From: Nitrososphaerota archaeon
Lineage (GTDB): Archaea > Thermoproteota > Nitrososphaeria_A > Caldarchaeales > Wolframiiraptoraceae
NCBI GenBank assembly: GCA_021157985.1
Contig: JAGGVM010000114.1
Coordinates: 1 to 13,630, forward strand
DNA length: 13,630 bases
Direction: 5' to 3'
Part shown: positions 6,011 through 12,033 of the stretch, one piece after another
How the letters are laid out: the number at the start of each line of letters is the position of its first letter
Numbering within the stretch: the stretch's first letter is position 1
Notes under the pieces: model-generated
Seen by the model: the letters and a program-made list of their open reading frames with translations, nothing else
What the model was told of the DNA's origin: nothing
The model's database searches: none
Made by a program: the position numbers and the translations under genes

Positions 6011-7990
6011 ATGAGCCTTCAGGTCCTAGGCTGGGCTGGAAACGCTCTCAGGATAAAGGGGGTGCTGGCGCCGGCGAGGGTCAGCAGGAACAACAGGCTA
6101 TACCTGCCCGAGGAACTGAGGAAGATGGCGGAGGAAGTTGATGGAAAGGAGATCCCGGTTTACTGGGAGCACGTCTCAGCCGGAAACGCGGTCGGAAAAG
6201 CTAAGGTGTTCTGGGACGACGTCAAGAAAGCCCTGAGATACGAGGCCGAGATATTCGACGAAGCCGCCGCCGAGAAGATCAGAAGCGGGCTCGTAAAGCA
6301 TGTGAGCCTTGGAGCCGACTACGAGCGAATAGACCTCGTCGACGACGTGATCGTCCCCAGAGACCTCCACCTCCGCGAGATATCCCTCGTCGCAGTCCCA
6401 GGGATACCTGAAGCGAACATCGAGATCGCCGAGTCCATTAAGCTCAGGGCCGTGGAGCGGGCGGTTCGAGCTCATGAGACCTTAAAGGCGCCGGTCACGA
6501 AGCCGTGGGACGCGGAGAAGGCCGTCGAGTCTCTCAGGAAGTGGGCCAGCGCGGATAGGTCGGGCGCCAAGGAGACCATAGACTGGGCTAAGTATAGGCT
6601 CGGGTTCGCGTGGTACGATGAGGATGATCCGGAGAGCTTCGGGAGCTACAAGCTTCCCCACCACGAAGTCGTTAACGGAAATCTCTACGTCGTCTGGAGA
6701 GGGGTCGCGGCCGCGATGGCAGCGCTCTTCGGGGCCAGGGGAGGAGTCAACATACCCGAGGAAAATAGAGAGGGGGTCTACAGGCATCTCGCCGCCCATT
6801 ACAGGCAATTCGATAAACAGCCTCCAAGCTATGAAAAGCTCAGCGAGCTATCCAGGCTCGAGGAGCCTTTGAGGAGCTTCAAGCTCCTTGAATACGTCGG
6901 GCTCATCGACGAGGCATACGCGGATCTGAAGAAGATCGTCGAGGAGATCGCGGAGGAAAAGCATGCGAAATATTCTCGACCCCGAGTTGATGAACCCGTG
7001 GAAGCCATGGCCCATGAGAATAAGGATGAGAAAGTCGTGGTTGAGAAGCTCGACCAAGAGCCGAGATCGTTCAGCGAGCTCTGTAGACAGGTCGGGAGGA
7101 GGATCGCGGAGAGCGTGAAGCTCAAGGCGAGGGAAGCCGTAACCGGAGCCTCCGATCAACCCGTAACCCACTCCATGCCCCTGTTCAGGGTTCCAGCCGG
7201 AGCTCCGATCGGGCTTAGATCCTTCGGCGAAGTCGTGGCCCTCGAGCGGGGAGCGAAGACGGCGACCCTCCCGATAATAAACTCGATAACCTTCAGCGAG
7301 CTGACGCCGGGATCCGAGCCCACCGAGGCAACTCAGACGATAACCTTCGCGGAGGTAACCCCGGTTGAATACGGCGCGATCCAGAGCTTCACCTACGTCG
7401 ACGCGGAGAGGATGACCGAAGACCTCGGAGCGGTCGTTGCGAGATGCTTCGCCGAAGCAGCCCAGCTCAGCAGCGACGACGTAATCCTCCAGGAGCTGGA
7501 TTCATCGGCTGGAGCCGCGGTCACGCCGGGTGGAAAAGCCGAGGGCGAGCTGACCTCCTCCGATACCTTCACCAGCGACCTCATCCTATCCGCCTTGACC
7601 CAGCTCAGGAACAACAACGTCGGCTTCGCGCCCGGAGACCTCGTCCTAGTCCTCCACCCCAAGCAATACGAGGACTTATTGAAGGAGGATTACGTGAAGA
7701 CGGCGATGCAGTTCGGGACCTTCGATCCCCAGACCGGCGTCATCGCGAGGCTGTTTGGAGTCGATATCTTCGTCAGCCCGAGGGTTAAGACGGGAACCGG
7801 ATCCGATGCGACGACCTATCACGCGGTTCTCTTCAAGAAGCGGGACGCCTTCGTGATGGCGATCAGCAGGGATCTCCTGATCGAGACCTTCAGGGACGTT
7901 AAGGCGAGGAAGGTTTACGTCGCCGGAAGCCACTGCATCGCCGCGAAGGTGAAATGGGATAAGGCGGTCGTCAAGATCATTACGGCTTAG
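6011..7990 (+). CDS. Prohead protease-scaffold-major capsid protein fusion (HK97 fold)
   Basis: One 659-aa reading frame holds three parts usually made separately. (1) Residues about 10-145: HK97-type prohead protease (U35-like). His54 in YWEH, Ser99 in KHVSLGAD and the family block LREISLVAVPGIPEANI (121-137) fit the His/Ser catalytic pattern. (2) About 160-270: the phage protease-associated domain, with PWDAEKAVESLRKWAS, the YRLGFAWYD..FGSYKLPHHEV stretch and ARGGVNIPEENREGVYRHLAAHY. About 270-380 is charged and helical, likely scaffold/delta domain. (3) About 385-659: HK97-fold capsid protein, with PLFRVPAGAPIGLRSFGEV, a Thr/Glu-rich N-arm, the long helix AERMTEDLGAVVARCFAEAA and late blocks PGDLVLVLHPKQY and GVDIFVSPRV. 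The protease would cut itself and the scaffold away during head maturation. An internal promoter-like site suggests that free MCP is also made (see 7007-7990). Confidence 0.88.
   Translation: MSLQVLGWAGNALRIKGVLAPARVSRNNRLYLPEELRKMAEEVDGKEIPVYWEHVSAGNAVGKAKVFWDDVKKALRYEAEIFDEAAAEKIRSGLVKHVSLGADYERIDLVDDVIVPRDLHLREISLVAVPGIPEANIEIAESIKLRAVERAVRAHETLKAPVTKPWDAEKAVESLRKWASADRSGAKETIDWAKYRLGFAWYDEDDPESFGSYKLPHHEVVNGNLYVVWRGVAAAMAALFGARGGVNIPEENREGVYRHLAAHYRQFDKQPPSYEKLSELSRLEEPLRSFKLLEYVGLIDEAYADLKKIVEEIAEEKHAKYSRPRVDEPVEAMAHENKDEKVVVEKLDQEPRSFSELCRQVGRRIAESVKLKAREAVTGASDQPVTHSMPLFRVPAGAPIGLRSFGEVVALERGAKTATLPIINSITFSELTPGSEPTEATQTITFAEVTPVEYGAIQSFTYVDAERMTEDLGAVVARCFAEAAQLSSDDVILQELDSSAGAAVTPGGKAEGELTSSDTFTSDLILSALTQLRNNNVGFAPGDLVLVLHPKQYEDLLKEDYVKTAMQFGTFDPQTGVIARLFGVDIFVSPRVKTGTGSDATTYHAVLFKKRDAFVMAISRDLLIETFRDVKARKVYVAGSHCIAAKVKWDKAVVKIITA
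6963..6973 (+). promoter_or_regulatory. Virus promoter motif copy 3, internal to the protease/MCP gene
   Basis: ATGCGAAATAT ends 25 nt before an in-frame GTG (6998) and 34 nt before an in-frame ATG (7007). The spacing is identical to copy 4. It also encodes HAKYS, so chance is possible. Confidence 0.4.
7007..7990 (+). other. Possible separate major capsid protein product from an internal start
   Basis: In-frame ATG at 7007 (Met333 of the fusion), or GTG at 6998, would give about 327-330 aa. The product would carry a short delta-like helix plus the whole HK97-fold capsid domain, a normal MCP length. The GTGGNNGNNATG arrangement here matches that at 8516-8527. The ribosome site is weak, so initiation on a leaderless or short-leader mRNA would be needed. 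Inference from spacing, not a proven product. Confidence 0.4.
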
Positions 7991-7994
7991 CGAG

Positions 7995-8162
7995 GTGGTT
8001 AATACGCCGTCGGAATCGATCTCGGTAAAGGAGCTCGACGTAAGGGAGATCTACTCGATGCTCGTGAGGATCGAGCAGAAGCTCGGAGACCTCGACAGAT
8101 ACCTGCACGACAAGCTCGAGTACCTCGACCGGAGGATAACCGCTGCGACGGCGAGAAGATGA
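7995..8162 (+). CDS. Small coiled-coil protein (55 aa)
   Basis: GTG start 4 nt after the capsid stop; the frame reads VVNTPSESISVKELDVREIY and ends in ITAATARR. Residues about 13-48 are a continuous charged helix with a heptad-like pattern (REIYSMLVRIEQKLGDLDRYL), likely a coiled coil. The stop tga (8160-8162) overlaps the next ATG (8159), which supports real translation by coupling. The ribosome site is weak. No known family is recognised. The helix resembles that of the 60-aa protein two genes downstream (VRIEQKLGDLDRYL versus VSIEVKLSSIESRL), so the two may be paralogous or partner proteins. Confidence 0.6.
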   Translation: MVNTPSESISVKELDVREIYSMLVRIEQKLGDLDRYLHDKLEYLDRRITAATARR

Positions 8163-8380
8163 GGAAACTCGTTTACGCGGCGATTCTCCTCGCTTCATCC
8201 TTCATCCCCATTTTTTCCGCGGTTCAGGAAGTCTCAAAGCATGCGCGCTTTCTCGGAGAAAACTTGATGGAGGTTTTCATCGTGATCTATGGGGCGTTGT
8301 TCGCCGCGATCGCGGCCTTAGCCATCGTTGATGAAGGGAGCGGAGATGAAAAAGAATGGGATGGAGAAGTTCTTGGCTAA
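8159..8380 (+). CDS. Small two-TM membrane protein (73 aa), holin-like candidate
   Basis: The N-terminus MRKLVYAAILLASSFIPIFS looks like a signal anchor or first TM segment (about 4-21). A second hydrophobic stretch, VFIVIYGALFAAIAALAIV (about 39-57), follows. The C-terminus is acidic (DEGSGDEKEWDGE). The ATG overlaps the upstream stop (atga). It sits between two small coiled-coil proteins, which suggests a small membrane-linked complex. A holin or other membrane role is possible by size and topology only; no family is recognised. Confidence 0.65.
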   Translation: MRKLVYAAILLASSFIPIFSAVQEVSKHARFLGENLMEVFIVIYGALFAAIAALAIVDEGSGDEKEWDGEVLG

Positions 8381-8528
8381 CCTACTGACCCGGGAGATCA
8401 GGGAGCTCGAGCTTAAGCTGGTTTCAATCGAGGTGAAGCTGAGCTCGATCGAGTCGAGGTTAACGGACCTGCACGAGGAGATGCGAAAAATCCTCGAGCG
8501 GCCTGAGAAGAGGAGGTGGCTGATATGA
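8346..8528 (+). CDS. Small coiled-coil protein (60 aa)
   Basis: Start chosen at ATG 8346 because AAGGGAG lies a few bases upstream; in-frame ATG 8331 and TTG 8328 are possible longer starts. It overlaps the membrane-protein gene by 35 nt. Almost the whole chain is one amphipathic helix with a leucine/isoleucine heptad (LTREIRELELKLVSIEVKL, then SSIESRLTDLHEEM), a strong coiled-coil prediction by eye. Its stop tga (8526-8528) overlaps the next ATG (8525). It contains promoter motif copy 4. Function unknown. Confidence 0.65.
   Translation: MKKNGMEKFLANLLTREIRELELKLVSIEVKLSSIESRLTDLHEEMRKILERPEKRRWLI
8481..8491 (+). promoter_or_regulatory. Virus promoter motif copy 4 (connector/terminase)
   Basis: ATGCGAAAAAT ends 25 nt before GTG 8516 and 34 nt before ATG 8525, the same two distances as at copy 3. 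It is identical to copy 7. It lies inside the upstream coding frame (MRKI), so coding constraint cannot be excluded. Confidence 0.4.
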
Positions 8529-8842
8529 CGTATGCAAGCGTCTCGGATGTGAAGTGGTGGCTGAAGCATCCTCAAGACGACTCAACCCTCGATCAAGAAA
8601 TAGAGGAAGCCCTCGAATCGGTCGACGCCGAGATAAACGACGTCCTCTCCGAATACGTTGAGACCCCGGTCTCCGATGAAACCCTCGCGGAGATATTGTC
8701 GGATATAGAGGCTCAGTGGGCCGCGGGCTTGATCAGGCAGAGGAGGAGCCCGAGCTCGGAGGAGGACGTGTATGTCCAGGTCGCGAAGAACAGGCTTGAG
8801 AGGCTCGTCGAGAGGCGTTTCAAGTTCCTCGACCTCGCTTAA
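8525..8842 (+). CDS. Head-tail connector / DUF1320-like protein candidate
   Basis: 105 aa. Start at ATG 8525 is favoured by GGAGGTG (8512-8518) at good spacing and by atga coupling to the upstream stop; GTG 8516 is an in-frame alternative. The sequence begins TYASVSDVKWWLKHPQDDST, followed by LDQEIEEALESVDAEINDVL and IEAQWAAGLIRQRRSP. This is the layout of small helical head-completion or connector proteins (gp6/gp36-like): an N-terminal motif 'YASVsDV', then acidic helices and a C-terminal helix. Such proteins ring the portal and join it to the tail. The position between capsid and terminase genes fits. Assigned from resemblance and context, not a search. Confidence 0.6.
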   Translation: MTYASVSDVKWWLKHPQDDSTLDQEIEEALESVDAEINDVLSEYVETPVSDETLAEILSDIEAQWAAGLIRQRRSPSSEEDVYVQVAKNRLERLVERRFKFLDLA

Positions 8843-10082
8843 CCGGGTTTTAAGGGAGATCGCGGCGGACCCCGTCCTCTTCTCGCGGCTCATCCTACGA
8901 TTCGATCCATACCCGTATCAGGAGAAGTTCCTGAGGGATCTGAGTAAGAGGATTATAGTGTGCGCGGGGAGGCAGGTTGGGAAATCCACGGTCGCGGCCG
9001 CCAAGGCGGTTTACTTCGCTGCGACGAGAAGCGATTCGACCACGCTGATAATCTCCGCTACAATGAGGCAGAGCATGCTCATCTTCGAGAAGGTCTCCGG
9101 CTTCGTTGACCGAAGCATTCTCAGATACAGCGTCGCGAAGAAGACGCAGACGAGGCTTGTCTTCGAGAACGGTGGGAGGATAATCGCGCTTCCATGCGGG
9201 AGAGGGGATACCTTGAGGGGATACACCGCGGACCTTGTGATACTCGATGAAGCCGCTTTCATGCCCGAGCACGTGATAGCGAACGTCGTCCTCCCGATGA
9301 TAGCCGCGAAAAACGGATACTGCTGGATCCTCTCGACGCCCTGGGATCGAGGCCACATCTTCTATAGAATCTGGATCGATGAAAGCGGGGCCTGGACCAA
9401 GTATCACTGGCCATCGAGGCTTAATCCGCTGATAAGCCGCGATTTCCTCCGCGAGCAACTCGACCTAATAGGCGAGGAAAGGTTTTCGGTCGAATACGAG
9501 GCCAGGTTCCTCGACGAAGAGTCAAGCTTCTTCCCGATGAAGCTGCTGAGAAAAGTCGTCGAGGACTATGAGCCGAAGCTCGAGCCCGGCGCGATCTACG
9601 GATACGATCCGGGAGGAAGGGAGAGCCTCGCAGCCCTCGTCGGGGTGAAATACGACTCGAGGAGGGGGAAGTGGTATCTGACCTATTGGAGAGCGGAGAA
9701 GAATGCTAGTTACTCGGATTTCAATGCCCTGATCCGCAGCTTGCATGAGGCTGCTTCGATGGAGAGGATCGTCGTGGACGAGACGGGGCTCGGCGGGCCG
9801 ATAGTCGAGGAGCTCAGGGGGCTCGGGCTTCCCGCCGTGGGAGTGAAGCTCACGGAGAGGGTGAAGGAGGAGATGTTCGGGAGGTTGAAGCTGATGTTGG
9901 AGAAAGGGGAGCTCGCCTTGCCCAACGACCCCCAGCTCCTCAGCCACCTCAACTGCATCCAATACGAGCGGAATCGAGCGGGTGGATTCAGGTTCACTCG
10001 CCGAGCCGGAGCACACGACGACCTCGCCTACGCCCTCGCCCTGGCCTTCTACTATCAGCCGTCGAGGGGATTCCTCCTCTAA
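8772..10082 (+). CDS. terL: Terminase large subunit (ATPase and nuclease)
   Basis: DNA-packaging motor of the virus, 436 aa. Visible ATPase parts: adenine-binding Q in YPYQ (Gln50), Walker A GRQVGKS (66-72), Walker B LVILDE (155-160) and coupling motif STPWDRGH (188-195). Visible RNase H-fold nuclease parts: Asp279 in YGYDPGG, Asp336 in IVVDETGLGG and the pair D416/D417 in GAHDDLAYALAL. All expected catalytic residues are present, so it should be active. The ATG at 8772 is supported by GGAGGAGG a few bases upstream, although this start lies 71 nt inside the connector gene; TTG 8796 is an alternative. Conserved sequence begins near residue 27. A T-run follows the stop. It lies downstream of the capsid gene, unlike the usual terS-terL-portal-MCP order. 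Confidence 0.96.
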   Translation: MSRSRRTGLRGSSRGVSSSSTSLNRVLREIAADPVLFSRLILRFDPYPYQEKFLRDLSKRIIVCAGRQVGKSTVAAAKAVYFAATRSDSTTLIISATMRQSMLIFEKVSGFVDRSILRYSVAKKTQTRLVFENGGRIIALPCGRGDTLRGYTADLVILDEAAFMPEHVIANVVLPMIAAKNGYCWILSTPWDRGHIFYRIWIDESGAWTKYHWPSRLNPLISRDFLREQLDLIGEERFSVEYEARFLDEESSFFPMKLLRKVVEDYEPKLEPGAIYGYDPGGRESLAALVGVKYDSRRGKWYLTYWRAEKNASYSDFNALIRSLHEAASMERIVVDETGLGGPIVEELRGLGLPAVGVKLTERVKEEMFGRLKLMLEKGELALPNDPQLLSHLNCIQYERNRAGGFRFTRRAGAHDDLAYALALAFYYQPSRGFLL

Positions 10083-10083
10083 C

Positions 10084-10257
10084 TCATTTTTTCAGGAGCC
10101 ATTTTTCCCTTGGGAGGAAGGGGACCTTTCCCTCGACCACCTGCATGACGCATTCCCGTATGAACCAGCTTCTACTGTATCCCTTCTCCCTCAGGTATCG
10201 CTCGATCTCCAACGCGTCCTCAACGTCGCAGCTGAACGTTATCACGGTTGAAACCAT
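10084..10257 (-). CDS. Small ribbon-helix-helix regulator candidate (57 aa)
   Basis: Start chosen at ATG 10257 (MVSTVITFSCDVEDALEIER); a TTG start at 10284 would fall inside the TATA-like element. The order is strand STVITFSCDV, helix EDALEIERYLREKG, then YSRSWFIRECVMQVVEG, which fits the RHH (CopG/Arc) fold. The family dimerises and binds DNA through the first strand. A basic tail follows (REKWLLKK). The gene faces the end of terL tail to tail and is divergent from the zinc-ribbon gene. The intergenic region holds tandem 11-bp repeats next to its own TATA box, as expected for autoregulation. It may control the switch of virus genes, but that is inference. Confidence 0.7.
   Translation of the reverse strand: MVSTVITFSCDVEDALEIERYLREKGYSRSWFIRECVMQVVEGKVPFLPREKWLLKK
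10087..10092 (+). terminator. T-tract terminator after the terminase
   Basis: TTTTTT begins 5 nt after the terL stop. Archaeal transcription commonly ends at such T-runs, so this likely closes the plus-strand head operon. It overlaps the 3' end of the RHH gene on the other strand. Confidence 0.45.
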
Positions 10258-10282
10258 CAACCTAATCTCAGGTCTAAGGATC

Positions 10283-10288
10283 AATATA
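10283..10288 (-). promoter_or_regulatory. TATA element for the RHH regulator
   Basis: Minus-strand TATATT ends 26 nt before the ATG at 10257, so the transcript is probably leaderless. The wider word ATCCCTATATT differs from the seven-copy virus motif. Confidence 0.5.
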
Positions 10289-10310
10289 GGGATGCTTGAT
10301 GGGTGCTTGA
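10289..10310. repeat. Tandem 11-bp direct repeats, operator candidate
   Basis: GGGATGCTTGA followed at once by TGGGTGCTTGA: TGCTTGA recurs at 10293-10299 and 10304-10310, one helical turn apart. The repeats abut the TATA element of the RHH gene, which suits binding of RHH dimers side by side. Confidence 0.4.
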
Positions 10311-10374
10311 AAACCGAAAGTGGGACTTCTTGTTAAAGATTTGATCGAAATAAGGGTTGAAGCCGCTTCGATGC

Positions 10375-10731
10375 ATGGGTCAGAAGGAGTGCCGTGGCCT
10401 CTGCAAGCTTCTCCCCGACGTGATCCACAGGCCTTGGTGGAAGCCGAGGGTAGTCCGATACCTCTACTGCCCCGTCTGCAAGGTCTCCTTCCCCGACCTC
10501 AAGATATACTACAAGGTTGATTCGAAGGGTAGGAAGACGTGCATCTGCTGCGGCACGACCTTGAGAACCGTTCCGAGGAGATCGAAGTGGAAGAACTCAC
10601 CGATCTACAAGAGCTTGGAGGACCTGCCCAAACCCTCCTCCGGCCAAGAAAATGAAGAGCTTCTCCGCCGCATCCTCTTTTCCCAAGGCGACGAGAGCGA
10701 CCGAGAGAACGGTGACGAAAACGATGATTAA
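10375..10731 (+). CDS. Zinc-ribbon protein (118 aa)
   Basis: Start taken at ATG 10375; TTG 10357 is an in-frame alternative. The chain has Cys pairs C32-x2-C35 (YCPVC) and C56-x2-C59 (CICC, with an extra Cys58), separated by about 20 residues: a zinc ribbon. Two more Cys (C6, C10) lie at the N-terminus. Many Lys/Arg residues around the ribbon suggest DNA or RNA binding. The C-terminal 35 residues are acidic and probably disordered (GDESDRENGDENDD). A CGAAATA element at 10346-10352 resembles the virus promoter motif but ends only about 22 nt upstream. The 3' third overlaps a membrane-protein gene on the other strand by 135 nt. No family is recognised; a regulator or a packaging accessory is possible. 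Confidence 0.7.
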   Translation: MGQKECRGLCKLLPDVIHRPWWKPRVVRYLYCPVCKVSFPDLKIYYKVDSKGRKTCICCGTTLRTVPRRSKWKNSPIYKSLEDLPKPSSGQENEELLRRILFSQGDESDRENGDENDD

Positions 10732-10815
10732 GGCTGCCCAGTCGCTTCTCCCCCAATTTATCTGCCCGCTTCGCCGCTTGACCACGAACCCCGCGCGCTT
10801 AACCTTTCTCTGCAA
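10597..10815 (-). CDS. Small membrane protein (72 aa) overlapping the zinc-ribbon gene antisense
   Basis: The frame starts with TTG 10815, overlapping the upstream stop (10799-10801); GTG 10785 would give 62 aa and is a plausible start. A basic N-terminus (KVKRAGFVVKRRSG) is followed by WAALIIVFVTVLSVALVAL (about 26-44) and LFIFLAGGGFGQVLQALV (about 53-70), giving two TM segments. The positive-inside pattern supports a real membrane protein. Its second half is antisense to the acidic tail of the zinc-ribbon protein, so one of the two ends could be spurious. Holin-like by size and topology only. Confidence 0.5.
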   Translation of the reverse strand: MQRKVKRAGFVVKRRSGQINWGRSDWAALIIVFVTVLSVALVALGKEDAAEKLFIFLAGGGFGQVLQALVDR

Positions 10816-11173
10816 ACCTCTTCGCCCCGTATATCTTGATCGCGCGGCCGTGCAGCCTGTGAAACCTGTGCGAGATCAGCGGCTTCTTGAAGGCTTCGGC
10901 TTTCCTCGCGCGCTTAACCTCGATTATCAGGGAGACGGGGATCACGGCGAGCTTATGGCCCTTGTCGTCTTGGCCTATCCAGAGAACCGCGTAGTCCATG
11001 AGCCTGCCGCGCTTAACCCCGAGAAACCTCCCGACGTTCCTCATCGGAGTGTCCAAGTGCTCCGGCTTCAGGTCCCCGAGCATTCTATCGGTCACCCGCT
11101 CGTAGATGCAGGCATCGCCCCACAGGATCTCGACGTATTCTCCAACCCTGATCCCCTTCAATTTCTCGGACAT
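10799..11173 (-). CDS. Unknown protein (124 aa), SH3-like beta-rich N-terminus
   Basis: Start at ATG 11173 is chosen because GGAGGTGA stands 9-10 nt upstream, overlapping the previous gene's stop; GTG 11191 is an alternative 6 residues longer. The sequence begins MSEKLKGIRVGEYVEILWGD and continues with alternating strand-like segments (RFLGVKRGRLMDYAVLWIGQ and LAVIPVSLIIEVKRAR), suggesting a small beta barrel. A very basic tail follows (FKKPLISHRFHRLHGRAIKIYGAKRF), likely nucleic-acid binding. It belongs to a three-gene minus-strand operon with its neighbours. No family is recognised. Confidence 0.65.
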   Translation of the reverse strand: MSEKLKGIRVGEYVEILWGDACIYERVTDRMLGDLKPEHLDTPMRNVGRFLGVKRGRLMDYAVLWIGQDDKGHKLAVIPVSLIIEVKRARKAEAFKKPLISHRFHRLHGRAIKIYGAKRFAEKG

Positions 11174-11177
11174 CCTT

Positions 11178-11540
11178 TCACTCACCTCCACCGCCTAAGA
11201 GGAAAAGCTTCAATCTCCTAAGCTCCCTCAAGGCTTCGGCGAGCCTCCTGCACGGCCCATTCTCACCGTAAGGCTTCACGGTCCGCAGCGCTGTTTTATC
11301 CGCCTCGGATTCCCGCCTGAACTCCGAGAGAATTCTCGTGAGCTCGTTCTCCCTCTCCTCGATCTCGAGGACGCCTCGGTAAGTTAGGATGAGCCTCGCG
11401 AGCCTGGTCAAGGCGTCGACCTGCTTCACGAGCTGGGTCATCGAAGCCCGCTCAATCGAGGAATCCATCTTCTCCGAAAGCTTCTCGTATTTCCCGATCA
11501 AGTCTCGGAGAACCCTCCTCACCTTATCCTCTCCGCTCAT
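11178..11540 (-). CDS. Unknown helical protein (120 aa)
   Basis: Start set at ATG 11540 (MSGEDKVRRVLRDLIGKYEK), because promoter motif copy 5 ends 27 nt upstream. The open frame continues upstream to 11825, but that part is antisense to the tail gene and low in complexity. The protein is almost wholly helical and charged (LVKQVDALTRLARLILTYRG, then LEIEERENELTRILSEFRRE), with coiled-coil potential, and ends in GGGGE. It heads a minus-strand operon, divergent from the tail module. A small terminase or regulator is conceivable in this position, but I see no HTH motif, so the function is left open. Confidence 0.65.
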   Translation of the reverse strand: MSGEDKVRRVLRDLIGKYEKLSEKMDSSIERASMTQLVKQVDALTRLARLILTYRGVLEIEERENELTRILSEFRRESEADKTALRTVKPYGENGPCRRLAEALRELRRLKLFLLGGGGE

Positions 11541-11566
11541 CGATTGGATGAACGCGTGCTCTGCGC

Positions 11567-11577
11567 ATTTTTCGTAT
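11567..11577 (-). promoter_or_regulatory. Virus promoter motif copy 5 (minus-strand small operon)
   Basis: Minus-strand ATACGAAAAAT ends 27 nt before ATG 11540. It overlaps copy 6 by two bases, forming a 20-bp imperfect palindrome (8 of 10 pairs). Confidence 0.6.
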
Positions 11578-11586
11578 GCGTAAAAT
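11576..11586 (+). promoter_or_regulatory. Virus promoter motif copy 6 (tail operon)
   Basis: ATGCGTAAAAT ends 25 nt before ATG 11611. With copy 5 it makes a compact back-to-back promoter, equal to that at 5954-5984 with 11 bp removed from the middle. Confidence 0.6.
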
Positions 11587-11610
11587 TCGCTGAAACAGCT
11601 TTTCGGAGAT

Positions 11611-12033
11611 ATGAGCCTGGAGTCCTTGTTCGACGAGGTGGAGAAGGCTCTCGCGGAGATCGCGGAGAAGGTTGAGGGAGTTGAGGAGGTATCGGTCTCG
11701 GAGCCCTCGCTGAGCCGGGGATTCAAGTCGCCGAGGGTCTTCGTCTGGATAAGAGACGGTGAAGTCAGGTATTTGACGATCAGCGGTGGGCGGAGGCTGC
11801 ATACCTGGAGATTCGAGTACGTCATAGACGCCGTGAGCGGAGACCCGTCGATCGCGTATCAGCAGGCCAAGAAGATCATGTGGAGAATCTGCTCGGAGAT
11901 CGAGAAGGATCGAAGCCTAGGCGGCTTAGTGAGAGACGCGAAGCCCATAAGCTTCGAAAGAGCTGAAGCACCCTCCGAATCCGCGTACGGCCATAGAATA
12001 TACTTGCTCGTCGAGGTGACCGTCGAGGATTGA
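11611..12033 (+). CDS. Tail completion / tail terminator candidate
   Basis: 140 aa, first gene of the tail module. It has an acidic helical N-terminus (SLESLFDEVEKALAEIAEKV), then strands (SPRVFVWIRDGEVRYLTISG and RLHTWRFEYVIDAV), a helix (SIAYQQAKKIMWRICSEIEK) and final strands (GHRIYLLVEVTVED). This alpha/beta order, size and the position directly before a gp10-like and a tail tube gene match tail terminator or neck proteins of siphoviruses. The assignment rests on gene order and fold impression; sequence similarity is not obvious. GGAG lies near the ATG, but the promoter spacing suggests a short or absent leader. Its stop overlaps the next start (tgatg). Confidence 0.55.
   Translation: MSLESLFDEVEKALAEIAEKVEGVEEVSVSEPSLSRGFKSPRVFVWIRDGEVRYLTISGGRRLHTWRFEYVIDAVSGDPSIAYQQAKKIMWRICSEIEKDRSLGGLVRDAKPISFERAEAPSESAYGHRIYLLVEVTVED

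Noticed and set aside
8895..9458. 187-aa minus-strand open frame opposite terL
   Set aside because: Antisense shadow of a gene with all terminase motifs intact; no recognisable content.
10652..11221. 189-aa plus-strand open frame
   Set aside because: Runs antisense through two overlapping minus-strand genes that have good starts and coupling; its composition looks like an antisense frame.
11541..11825. N-terminal 95-residue extension of the 120-aa helical protein
   Set aside because: It is antisense to the start of the tail gene, rich in Ser/Thr/Pro as antisense frames often are, and upstream of the promoter motif placed 27 nt before ATG 11540.
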